From Crocinitomicaceae bacterium (GTDB lineage Bacteria; Bacteroidota; Bacteroidia; Flavobacteriales_D; Crocinitomicaceae): DNA of 6,584 nucleotides. Each line of letters opens with the position of its first letter. Position 1 is the stretch's first letter. The position numbers were made by a program, and so were the translations under genes. Under the pieces are notes generated by a model, which saw nothing but the letters and a program-made list of their open reading frames with translations, had not been told where the DNA came from and did no database searches. The stretch is from assembly GCA_011522905.1 (NCBI GenBank), contig WTIB01000272.1, positions 1 to 6,584 of the forward strand, in the 5' to 3' direction. Positions 1-6,584 of the stretch are shown here, piece by piece.

Positions 1-2748
1 TCAGCGGGAACTCTTCAGAGATACTCTGTAAATGGATTGGTTTTAGAGGAGTCATCTTTGCCAATAACCACAAGTGATTATGCGAGGTCAGAAAAGTCAT
101 TTTTAATGTCCAATCCACCTTCTACAATACCACTGAAGATTACTGTTCAAAGAAATAGTCCCAATGTGCTCACCTATTTAGATCGAATTTCGTTAAATAC
201 CAAACGAGATTTGGTTTTTTACGGTTCCCAAATGGGTTTCAGAAATCTTACAGGACCCCAGTCAGGAATTGGTGAGTTTGTTGTCTCAAATTACCCTTCA
301 ACAGGTTTTTTATGGGATTTGTCTGACCGCCACAGCCCTAAGAAAATTGATGGTGTTTTGGTTGGAAATGAATTTAGCTTTATCGATTCATTGTCTTACA
401 CAGAATACGTCGTTTCTAATGGAGGGACATTTTTTAGTCCACAGTTCGTGGGTCCTGTAGATTATCAAAATTTACATGCACTTGAACAGGTGGATTATTT
501 AATCGTAACAAATTCCTTGTTTATATCTGAGGCGGAAAGGTTGGCAGAATTACACAGAAGTCAAGGTACATCGGTACATGTGGTAACATCGGATATGGTG
601 TTTAACGAATTTAGTTCGGGTGCTCCAGATGCCGTTGCGATTAGAATGTTTGCCAAGATGTTCTATGATAGATCCCAAACTGATCCTGAAACTGCCCCCA
701 AATATTTACTTCTTTTTGGTGATGGAACCTACGACCCAAAAGATCGAGTACCAGATAACAATAATTTGATGCTTACCTATCAAGTTTTAAACAGTGAAAA
801 TCATATTTCTGCCTTAGTTACCGATGATTTTTACGGGATGCTTGACGATAATGAATCTTTGACTGGTTCTGACTTGCTTGACATTGGTATAGGTCGAATT
901 TTAGCTTCTGACTTAATTACGGCAAAACAACAGGTTGATAAAATTGAGCACTACATGAAAAACGGTTCTAATTTGTTTTTAAATGCAGGTGCTTCATGCT
1001 GTCTGGATGAAAATTCATCAAATACATATGGAGACTGGAGGCAGAAATACGTTCAGGTAGCTGATGACGAGGAAGGAGGTTATTTTATCAATGTAGACAC
1101 GGAACCTCAATATGAGTATGTATCTGCCAATCATCATGAGATGAATTGTGACAAGCTTTATTTAGATGCTTATCCTCAACAAATAAGCGCCGGTGGACAA
1201 CGTTATCCCGATGTTTTAAATGGAATTACGGACAGAATTCAAAGAGGAGCCTTATTGGTAAATTATGTTGGACACGGAGGTGAAGTTGGGTTGGCAGAGG
1301 AAAGAGTTGTAACCATTCCTCAAATTAACTCATGGAGTAATATTAATGCCTTAAATGTCTTTGTATCTGCCACATGTGAGTTCACGAAATACGATGATCC
1401 ATCTCGTGTCTCTGCTGGGGAATGGGTTGCGTTAAATCCATCAGGAGGTGCTATTGCCCTGATGACTACAACGCGTTCAGTGTTCTTCGGAGTGAATTCC
1501 AATACTGGGGAAGCATTTTTTGAAAACGTATTTCAAAGAGATGCGAATGGATTACCGTTAGCTTTTGGCGAAATCGCGAAGCGAACCAAGAATAATGCAG
1601 GAAGTAATATTAATAAACGAAGTTTTACTTTAATTGGAGATCCCGCCCTGAGAATAGCGTTACCTCATTATAATATTGTAACGGATAGTATTAACGGAAT
1701 AGCTCCTTCTGTTCAAATGGATACCTTGCAAGCATTGAGTAAGGTGAGAATCAAAGGGCACGTAGAGGATTTTAATGGTCAACCAATGTCTAATATTAAT
1801 GGAATATTAACCCCATCTGTCTTAGATAAAGTAAAAATACTAAACACGTTAGGTCAAGATCCAAATTCACCTGAAATTCAGTATGAGCTACAGCGCAATC
1901 TCATTTACAAAGGAAAAGTGTCCATTGTAAACGGTTATTTTGATTTCTCTTTTGTCGTTCCTAAAGATATAGCACTCAATTATGGACTGGGAAAGCTTAG
2001 CTATTACGGTTACGGCAATGAAATTGATGCAGGTGGATATGATACGAGTTTTGTCATTGGTGGTATTGATCCAAATGGAATTTCAGATGACGAGGGACCT
2101 GAGGTAAATCTTTTCATGAACGATGAAAATTTTGTTTCTGGTGGACAAACGGATTTGAGACCAGTATTGCTTGCTAAAATTTTTGACGAAAACGGAATCA
2201 ATACCGTAGGTAATGGAATTGGTCATGATATCACCGCTATTCTTGATGGCAATACATCTGAACCTATTATTTTAAATGATTACTATGTGGCTGATCTAGA
2301 TTCTTATCAATCTGGTGAAATTCGATTTCAGTTTGATGAGCTCGAAAAAGGAAGGCATACCTTAGAATTTAAGGTTTGGGATGTGAATAACAACAGTTCA
2401 ATGGTAGCTATTGAATTTGTTGTAGTTGATGAGTCAAATTTGAGTTTAATGAATGTATATAACTATCCTAATCCTTTCACAACCTCAACGGAATTTATGT
2501 TTGAACATCCATTTTCATGTAATCAGTTGGACGTTCAGATTCAAATTTACACCGTATCTGGTAAGCTTGTAAAAAGTATTAATGAAACCATTAATACTGA
2601 AGGGTTCAGGGTAAATAACATCTTCTGGGATGGAAAAGATACTTTTGGTGATCAGTTAGCTAAAGGTGTATACATCTACCGAGTAGTTGTCAATGATATA
2701 AACGGAGCCTCTGCAGAAAAAACAGAAAAATTGGTCATATTGAGATAA
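1..2748 (+). CDS. porU: Type IX secretion system sortase PorU, C25 gingipain-like peptidase (5' end outside window)
   Basis: PorU is the cell-surface cysteine protease of the type IX secretion system. It cuts the C-terminal sorting domain off secreted cargo and links the cargo to anionic lipopolysaccharide. The frame is open from base 1 with no stop, so the start lies upstream; 915 residues remain, and known family members are about 1150-1300. Counting from the first codon here, the peptidase core runs from about residue 160 to 550. It includes an LLLFGDGTYD strand near 236-245, a GDW...VADDE segment, the catalytic His425 in NYVGHGGEVGLA and the catalytic Cys459 in SATCEF, and it ends at FTLIGDPALRI. 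Beta-sandwich sequence follows, with DENGINTVGNGIGHDITA typical of PorU. Residues about 818-915 resemble a T9SS C-terminal domain (YPNPF, SGKLVK, WDGKD, GVYIYR, ending KLVILR), which PorU is known to keep. Five cysteines are visible (333, 334, 383, 459, 840). porV follows directly, the usual partner order. Identity is very secure. Confidence 0.96.
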   Translation, partial: SAGTLQRYSVNGLVLEESSLPITTSDYARSEKSFLMSNPPSTIPLKITVQRNSPNVLTYLDRISLNTKRDLVFYGSQMGFRNLTGPQSGIGEFVVSNYPSTGFLWDLSDRHSPKKIDGVLVGNEFSFIDSLSYTEYVVSNGGTFFSPQFVGPVDYQNLHALEQVDYLIVTNSLFISEAERLAELHRSQGTSVHVVTSDMVFNEFSSGAPDAVAIRMFAKMFYDRSQTDPETAPKYLLLFGDGTYDPKDRVPDNNNLMLTYQVLNSENHISALVTDDFYGMLDDNESLTGSDLLDIGIGRILASDLITAKQQVDKIEHYMKNGSNLFLNAGASCCLDENSSNTYGDWRQKYVQVADDEEGGYFINVDTEPQYEYVSANHHEMNCDKLYLDAYPQQISAGGQRYPDVLNGITDRIQRGALLVNYVGHGGEVGLAEERVVTIPQINSWSNINALNVFVSATCEFTKYDDPSRVSAGEWVALNPSGGAIALMTTTRSVFFGVNSNTGEAFFENVFQRDANGLPLAFGEIAKRTKNNAGSNINKRSFTLIGDPALRIALPHYNIVTDSINGIAPSVQMDTLQALSKVRIKGHVEDFNGQPMSNINGILTPSVLDKVKILNTLGQDPNSPEIQYELQRNLIYKGKVSIVNGYFDFSFVVPKDIALNYGLGKLSYYGYGNEIDAGGYDTSFVIGGIDPNGISDDEGPEVNLFMNDENFVSGGQTDLRPVLLAKIFDENGINTVGNGIGHDITAILDGNTSEPIILNDYYVADLDSYQSGEIRFQFDELEKGRHTLEFKVWDVNNNSSMVAIEFVVVDESNLSLMNVYNYPNPFTTSTEFMFEHPFSCNQLDVQIQIYTVSGKLVKSINETINTEGFRVNNIFWDGKDTFGDQLAKGVYIYRVVVNDINGASAEKTEKLVILR

Positions 2749-2776
2749 ATTATACAATAAAACATCTTGATTTACG

Positions 2777-2784
2777 TATATTTA
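2777..2784 (+). promoter_or_regulatory. Possible -7 promoter box upstream of porV (weak)
   Basis: TATATTTA in the 57-base porU-porV gap matches the Bacteroidota -7 consensus TAnnTTTG at all but the last base. Transcription from it would begin near 2788-2791 and give a leader of about 15-18 bases before the porV ATG. No TTTG -33 element is visible at the usual spacing of about 19-21 bases, so porV may equally be read through from porU. Confidence 0.3.
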
Positions 2785-2805
2785 CCACCTACTTTTAAAT
2801 TCAAA

Positions 2806-4074
2806 ATGAAAAAACTACTTTTCACTTTTATAATTGCTGTTTCAATTACATTTTCATTTGCTCAACCTACTGGTGGAAATGGGGTGACGGATGATCAATT
2901 ACAGCTAAATACCATTACAACGGCATTGCCATTCATGGCAATTACGCCTGATTCTCGAGCAGGAGGTATGGGAGATGCTGGTACCGCCTTAAGTCCGTCC
3001 TCAAGTTCTATATATTGGAATACCTCAATTTTGAGTTTTTCTGAGCAAACCTCGGAGGTGAGTTTATCCTATACGCCTTGGTTGCGTCAATTGACAAATG
3101 ACATTCATCTATCCTATTTATCTGCATATTACAAGATTAATGAGACCCACTCTGTTGGAGGTGCGCTTCGCTTTTTTAGTTTAGGAGAAATTACTTTTAC
3201 AGATGCTTCTGGTAATGTAATTCGGGATGACAAACCTAGCGAATTTGAATTGACAGGTGCTTATGCATTTAGATTGTCAAATAGACTCAGCTTAGGAATC
3301 AATGGTAAGTTTGCTTATTCTAATCTTACCGGAGGGTTAACTGTTGGAGGAGTGAATACAAAAGCTGGTGTAGTAGGTGCTGCTGACTTGTCTTTCTCCT
3401 ATTACAACGACGATGCCAAAATCGGAAACCTGAACGGTGTTTATACCTTCGCAACTACACTTAATAATATTGGTAATAAAGTAGCCTATTCTGAGCTTTC
3501 AGAGCGTGATTTTATTCCAATGAATTTGAAAATAGGGAATAGCTTTTTGGCCAAGTTTGATGCTTACAATGAAGTCACCTTTTCACTTGATTTGCAGCGA
3601 TTGTTGGTGCCAACACCACCCATTTATGATTTGATTGATGGAGAGGTTACTATGCTTGCTGGGATGAATCCCAATGTTGGTGTGATCAATGGAATTGCGC
3701 AATCTTTTTATGATGCACCAGGTGCTTTGGCCACTGATGAAAATGGTGATTATATACAAGACGCTGATGGTAATTATGAGGTAGTATCTGGTACTAGATT
3801 TAAGGAGGAGCTATCAGAAATAAATGTGGCATTTGGTGTTGAATGGTGGTACAATGATGTATTTGCTGTTCGTACGGGAGTGTTTTATGAAAGTCCAAAT
3901 AAAGGAAATCGCCAATTTTTAAATTTAGGAGCAAGTTTGAAGTATAACATGTTTGCCATAGATTTTTCATATTTAGCCTCCTTAAATGGTCGCCAAAGTC
4001 CTTTGGCAAATACCTTGAGATTTACGGTGCGTCTTGATTTAGACCAAGCCGGTTCCACAAATAGTAATCCTTAA
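2806..4074 (+). CDS. porV: Type IX secretion system outer-membrane protein PorV (LptO)
   Basis: PorV is a FadL-like outer-membrane beta-barrel. It collects cargo from the T9SS translocon (SprA/Sov) and delivers it to the PorU sortase as part of the attachment complex. I place the start at ATG 2806, giving 422 residues. This start produces a clean signal peptide: Lys-Lys, a hydrophobic core, then FSFA|Q with cleavage after Ala19. An in-frame TTG at 2767 would add 13 residues in front and spoil it. Family signatures are the early FMAITPDSRAGGMGDAGTA and IYWNTSILSF segments, a central LDLQRLLVPTPPIYD strand and loop, AGMNPNVG, VEWWYNDVFAVRTGVFYE, and the terminal RQSPLANTLRFTVRLDLD strand. Residues 311-324 carry a duplicated acidic D-x-x-G-x-Y loop. 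The gene follows porU by 57 bases and precedes ispF by 8, so all three may share a transcript. No Shine-Dalgarno sequence precedes the A-rich start region. Confidence 0.96.
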   Translation: MKKLLFTFIIAVSITFSFAQPTGGNGVTDDQLQLNTITTALPFMAITPDSRAGGMGDAGTALSPSSSSIYWNTSILSFSEQTSEVSLSYTPWLRQLTNDIHLSYLSAYYKINETHSVGGALRFFSLGEITFTDASGNVIRDDKPSEFELTGAYAFRLSNRLSLGINGKFAYSNLTGGLTVGGVNTKAGVVGAADLSFSYYNDDAKIGNLNGVYTFATTLNNIGNKVAYSELSERDFIPMNLKIGNSFLAKFDAYNEVTFSLDLQRLLVPTPPIYDLIDGEVTMLAGMNPNVGVINGIAQSFYDAPGALATDENGDYIQDADGNYEVVSGTRFKEELSEINVAFGVEWWYNDVFAVRTGVFYESPNKGNRQFLNLGASLKYNMFAIDFSYLASLNGRQSPLANTLRFTVRLDLDQAGSTNSNP

Positions 4075-4082
4075 TTTACAAA

Positions 4083-4559
4083 ATGCGAATAGGTTTTGGA
4101 GTTGATGTTCATCGCCTAGAAGAGAATAAACCACTTTATATTGGTGGAATTGAAATTCCTTCATCAAAGGGAGCAGTAGGGCATTCGGATGCAGATGTAC
4201 TTATTCATGCCATTTGTGATGCCCTCTTAGGTGCTGCAAATTTGGGAGATATCGGATTTCATTTTTCAGATCAAGACCCAAAGTATAAAGGGATTGATTC
4301 AAAGATATTGTTGCGTAATGTAATGGTATTGTTAAAAGATAAAAGCTATAAAATCGGCAATATCGACGCAACTGTAGTATTAGAATCTCCAAAATTGAAT
4401 CCACACATTCCTAAAATGAAAGGCGTTTTAGCTGAAATTCTTGAGATTGAGATTGATGATATATCAATAAAAGCGACAACTCATGAATCGGTTGATTCTT
4501 TTGGTCATCAAGAAGCCATTAAATCATATTGTGTTTGTTTGATTTCACGTAGCGCTTAA
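4083..4559 (+). CDS. ispF: 2-C-methyl-D-erythritol 2,4-cyclodiphosphate synthase IspF
   Basis: IspF converts CDP-methylerythritol 2-phosphate to methylerythritol cyclodiphosphate plus CMP, the fifth step of the cytosolic MEP isoprenoid pathway; family enzymes are homotrimers. The 158-residue length is normal. The opening GFGVDVHRL supplies metal ligands Asp8 and His10, and His42 in DVLIHAICDALLGAANLGDIG is the third. GHSDAD (33-38), the substrate loop HFSDQDPKYKG (60-70), IDSKILL, and NIDATVVLESPKLNPHIPKM (93-112) are all present. The C-terminal CMP/diphosphate-binding stretch is unusual. The family usually reads ATTTE-x-LGFTGR-x-EGI, but here it is ATTHESVDSFGHQEAI, so Thr134 is His and the position of Arg142 in the E. 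coli enzyme is His142. The frame is continuous and the ends fit, so this looks like real divergence rather than a frameshift. The gene starts 8 bases after porV, suggesting co-transcription with the secretion genes although the functions are unrelated. Confidence 0.97.
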   Translation: MRIGFGVDVHRLEENKPLYIGGIEIPSSKGAVGHSDADVLIHAICDALLGAANLGDIGFHFSDQDPKYKGIDSKILLRNVMVLLKDKSYKIGNIDATVVLESPKLNPHIPKMKGVLAEILEIEIDDISIKATTHESVDSFGHQEAIKSYCVCLISRSA

Positions 4560-4573
4560 TAACGCACTTTCTT

Positions 4574-4581
4574 TATATTTG
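4574..4581 (+). promoter_or_regulatory. Bacteroidota-type -7 promoter box just before bioB
   Basis: TATATTTG is an exact match to the Bacteroidota sigma-A -7 consensus TAnnTTTG. It lies in the 26-base ispF-bioB gap, with its last base 4 bases before the bioB ATG. It suggests that the biotin genes have their own promoter. With usual spacing, transcription would start at or within a few bases of the ATG, giving a leaderless or nearly leaderless mRNA. No TTTG sits at the expected -33 spacing; the nearest ones, at 4534-4541, are too far upstream. Confidence 0.6.
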
Positions 4582-4585
4582 TAAT

Positions 4586-5695
4586 ATGAAATTTAACCCT
4601 GATTATTCTACGAAAGAATCCTTATTGAAATTATATCAAAAACCATTACTTGAATTGGTGTTTGAGGCAGCTTCGATACATAGAAAGTTCCACAATCCGA
4701 GAGAGGTGCAAATGTCTTCGCTTTTAAGTATTAAGACAGGTGGTTGTCCGGAAGATTGCGGCTACTGTCCACAAGCTGCGCGATATCACACAGATATTGA
4801 CACGCATAAAATCATGGATGTTGAACAAGTTTTGGAACAGGCAAAAAATGCCAAAGCCAATGGTTCTTCAAGACTTTGTATGGGTGCTGCATGGAGAGAA
4901 GTTAGAGACAATAAAGATTTTGACAAGGTTGTTGAAATGGTCCAAGGGGTCAACGATATGGATATGGAAGTATGTTGTACACTTGGAATGCTCACTGAGG
5001 ACCAAGCAAAACGGCTCAAAAATGCAGGTTTGTTTGCATACAACCACAATTTAGATTCTTCCAAAGAGTTTTATAAGGACGTGATTTCTACCCGAGAATA
5101 CGAGCAGCGATTAGATACTATTGAAAATGCTAGGAAGGCGGGTATTTCCGTCTGCTCTGGAGGTATTATTGGTATGGGAGAAAGCGAGGAAGATCGAATT
5201 GGATTATTAATGAGCTACATGCAAATGGAAAATCCACCTGAGTCTATACCTATAAATGCATTGGTTGCCGTGGAAGGAACACCCCTAGAAGACCAAAAGC
5301 CTATTGAACAATGGGAATTGATACGTATGGTTGCAACGACTAGAATTGCTTTTCCTGAGTCTGTTGTTCGTTTGTCAGCAGGTAGAACAAAAATGAATAT
5401 GGAAGCTCAAGCCCTATGTTTTATGGCGGGAGCAGGTTCAATTTTTGCAGGGGACAAATTACTGACCACTCCAAATCCAGAGTATAATGAGGACCAAGAA
5501 ATGTTTTCTATTTTGGGCTTAATACCAAAGGAGTCTTTTGCAGATGCCCCACAACCAGAGACGAAACCTGATGAAATCTTGATTGAACGAAAACAAAAGG
5601 AAGCTTTGCGTCAAAAGGAGCTTGAAGAGGCAAGAACCACCACTGATTCAAATAAATTCGAGCCAAGAAGTATCCGGTCTGTTGATTCATTATAA
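4586..5695 (+). CDS. bioB: Biotin synthase BioB, radical SAM enzyme
   Basis: BioB inserts sulfur into dethiobiotin in the last step of biotin synthesis, using S-adenosylmethionine, a [4Fe-4S] cluster and a sacrificial [2Fe-2S] cluster. The radical SAM motif C-x3-C-x2-C is Cys54, Cys58 and Cys61 in TGGCPEDCGYCPQ. The [2Fe-2S] ligands are present: Cys98 in LCMGAAW, Cys130 in EVCCTLG, Cys190 in SVCSGGIIGMGE, and Arg262 in VVRLSAGR. YNHNLD, IPINALVAVEGTPL and KLLTTPNPE are also as expected. At 369 residues it is longer than the 346-residue E. coli enzyme. The excess is mainly a charged tail from about residue 325 onward, rich in Lys, Glu and Arg and possibly helical. The start at 4586 is fixed by the aligned N-terminal KPLLELVFEAASIHR segment; the next Met, at residue 43, is too late. 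The gene begins 26 bases after ispF behind a -7 promoter box and overlaps bioF by one base. All catalytic ligands are intact, so activity is expected. Confidence 0.98.
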   Translation: MKFNPDYSTKESLLKLYQKPLLELVFEAASIHRKFHNPREVQMSSLLSIKTGGCPEDCGYCPQAARYHTDIDTHKIMDVEQVLEQAKNAKANGSSRLCMGAAWREVRDNKDFDKVVEMVQGVNDMDMEVCCTLGMLTEDQAKRLKNAGLFAYNHNLDSSKEFYKDVISTREYEQRLDTIENARKAGISVCSGGIIGMGESEEDRIGLLMSYMQMENPPESIPINALVAVEGTPLEDQKPIEQWELIRMVATTRIAFPESVVRLSAGRTKMNMEAQALCFMAGAGSIFAGDKLLTTPNPEYNEDQEMFSILGLIPKESFADAPQPETKPDEILIERKQKEALRQKELEEARTTTDSNKFEPRSIRSVDSL

Positions 5696-5697
5696 TG
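5693..5697 (+). other. TAATG stop-start overlap between bioB and bioF
   Basis: The bioB TAA shares its last A with the bioF ATG. No Shine-Dalgarno sequence precedes it. The arrangement implies one transcript, and translation of bioF is probably coupled to termination on bioB. The overlap is seen directly; coupling is inferred. Confidence 0.8.
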
Positions 5698-6584
5698 GAC
5701 GACAAACTCAAAAAAAGAATTGAACTTCGAAAGGATGAGGGTTCGTTTCGTGAGTTGACCTTAAAAAAAGGTTCGATAGATTTTTTTTCCAATGATTATT
5801 TAGGATTAGCTAGAGAAAAGCCAAGCCCTTCTCAAATACCTGAGGGTTCTTCAGGTTCAAGGCTTTTATCAGGAAACTCGATTCAAGCCATGGATTGTGA
5901 AGAAAGATTGTCCTCTTTTTATGATTCAGAAGATGCCATTGTATATAATTCAGGGTATGATGCCAATGTAGGATTCATATCTGCTGTTGCTCAAAGGGGT
6001 GACTATATATTATACGATGAACATATACATGCAAGTATAAGAGATGGCATTCGGCTTTCTTATGCTAAAGCCTATTCTTTTAAGCATAATGACCTTGATG
6101 ACCTTGAAAGGCAGCTAGAGAAGATGAATGGGACCATTTATGTTATGGTTGAGTCTATTTACTCTATGGATGGAGATATGGCTCCATTGGCAGGAATGCA
6201 AGCTTTGGTAAAGAAATTTGGTGCTTATTTAATTGTTGATGAAGCTCACGCAGTTGGAGTTTATGGAGATTCAGGTAGAGGAATTGTCCATGCAAGAGGA
6301 ATGCAAAAGGATGTTTTTGCAAGAACCATTACTTTCGGAAAGGCCTATGGTTATCATGGAGCAGCCATTTTGTGTGCTAAAGAGCTCAAAGAATATTTGG
6401 TTAATTTTTCAAGGTCATTTATTTACTCTACTGCTCTACCAGTTGCTTCGTATACAACAATTATTAATAGAGTAGAAATCGATATAATTAAGGAACGTCA
6501 AAAAATGTTACATGATAACATTTATCATTTTAGAAATGGACTTAAATCATTTGATTTTTTATCTGAAGAGAATTCACCTATTCA
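5695..6584 (+). CDS. bioF: 8-amino-7-oxononanoate synthase BioF (3' end outside window)
   Basis: BioF is a pyridoxal-phosphate enzyme that condenses pimeloyl-ACP/CoA with L-alanine, the first committed step of biotin ring assembly. The frame runs from ATG 5695 to the window edge without a stop, giving 296 residues; the family is about 370-390. Visible motifs of the alpha-oxoamine synthase family are FFSNDYLGLA (30-39), GSSGSRLLSGN (51-61), YNSGYDANVGF, His112 in IHASIRDG (which stacks on the cofactor ring), Asp182 and His185 in VDEAHAVGVYG, and the Schiff-base Lys216 in TFGKAYGYHGAA, followed by FIYSTALP. The TFGKAxGxHGA form and the position behind bioB favour BioF over 2-amino-3-ketobutyrate ligase or serine palmitoyltransferase. 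The linker between SNDYLGL and the Gly-rich loop is only about 12 residues, shorter than the E. coli segment of about 19, and the N-terminus is also short. The start overlaps the bioB stop by one base, so the genes form an operon; other bio genes probably follow downstream. Confidence 0.93.
   Translation, partial: MDDKLKKRIELRKDEGSFRELTLKKGSIDFFSNDYLGLAREKPSPSQIPEGSSGSRLLSGNSIQAMDCEERLSSFYDSEDAIVYNSGYDANVGFISAVAQRGDYILYDEHIHASIRDGIRLSYAKAYSFKHNDLDDLERQLEKMNGTIYVMVESIYSMDGDMAPLAGMQALVKKFGAYLIVDEAHAVGVYGDSGRGIVHARGMQKDVFARTITFGKAYGYHGAAILCAKELKEYLVNFSRSFIYSTALPVASYTTIINRVEIDIIKERQKMLHDNIYHFRNGLKSFDFLSEENSPI

Noticed and set aside
37..39. In-frame TTG as a start codon for the first gene
   Set aside because: The frame stays open to base 1, and known PorU proteins have 250 or more further residues upstream, so the gene is cut by the window edge rather than starting here.
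2767..2769. TTG start giving a 435-residue PorV
   Set aside because: It adds 13 residues ahead of the Lys-Lys and hydrophobic signal peptide; ATG at 2806 gives a standard signal sequence.
2749..2805. Rho-independent terminator between porU and porV
   Set aside because: The gap is AT-rich but I see no GC-containing stem followed by a T run.
4578..4610. BirA-type biotin operator at the bioB start (TTGTAAT ... TTTAACC)
   Set aside because: The left half resembles TTGTAA-type sites, but no inverted GGTTACAA-like half follows at the right distance, so it is not a palindrome.
4740..5054. Open frame overlapping bioB in another frame
   Set aside because: It lies wholly inside the conserved bioB coding sequence and its translation has no recognisable motif.
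6233..6475. Open frame inside bioF in another frame
   Set aside because: The other frame encodes the conserved BioF active-site motifs across the whole stretch, so this is a shadow.

Overview
The window reads as AT-rich chromosome from a member of the Bacteroidota, most likely the Flavobacteriia or a close relative. Four things point there. Two type IX secretion system (T9SS) genes, found only in this phylum, are present. Shine-Dalgarno sites are absent before the genes. A TAnnTTTG-type promoter box sits upstream of bioB. The coding style is typical AT-rich Bacteroidota. All five genes lie on the plus strand, are tightly packed and look intact, except where the window edges cut the first and last.

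Left part (1-4074): the 3' portion of porU, the gingipain-like T9SS sortase, is followed after 57 bases by porV, the outer-membrane barrel that shuttles T9SS cargo to PorU. The two proteins act together in the cell-surface attachment complex, which removes C-terminal sorting domains and anchors cargo. Middle (4083-4559): ispF of the MEP isoprenoid pathway starts 8 bases after porV and is probably co-transcribed with it. Right part (4586-6584): bioB (biotin synthase) and the start of bioF (8-amino-7-oxononanoate synthase) overlap by one base (TAATG). They are the beginning of a biotin operon that continues past the window.

There are no RNA genes, mobile elements, CRISPR arrays, long repeats or gene-free stretches over 300 bases; the largest gap is 57 bases. 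I found no undescribed system. The points worth a second look are small: a divergent substrate/effector motif at the end of IspF, a promoter box so close to bioB that its mRNA may be leaderless, a shortened N-terminal segment in BioF, a charged tail on BioB, and a duplicated acidic loop in PorV.
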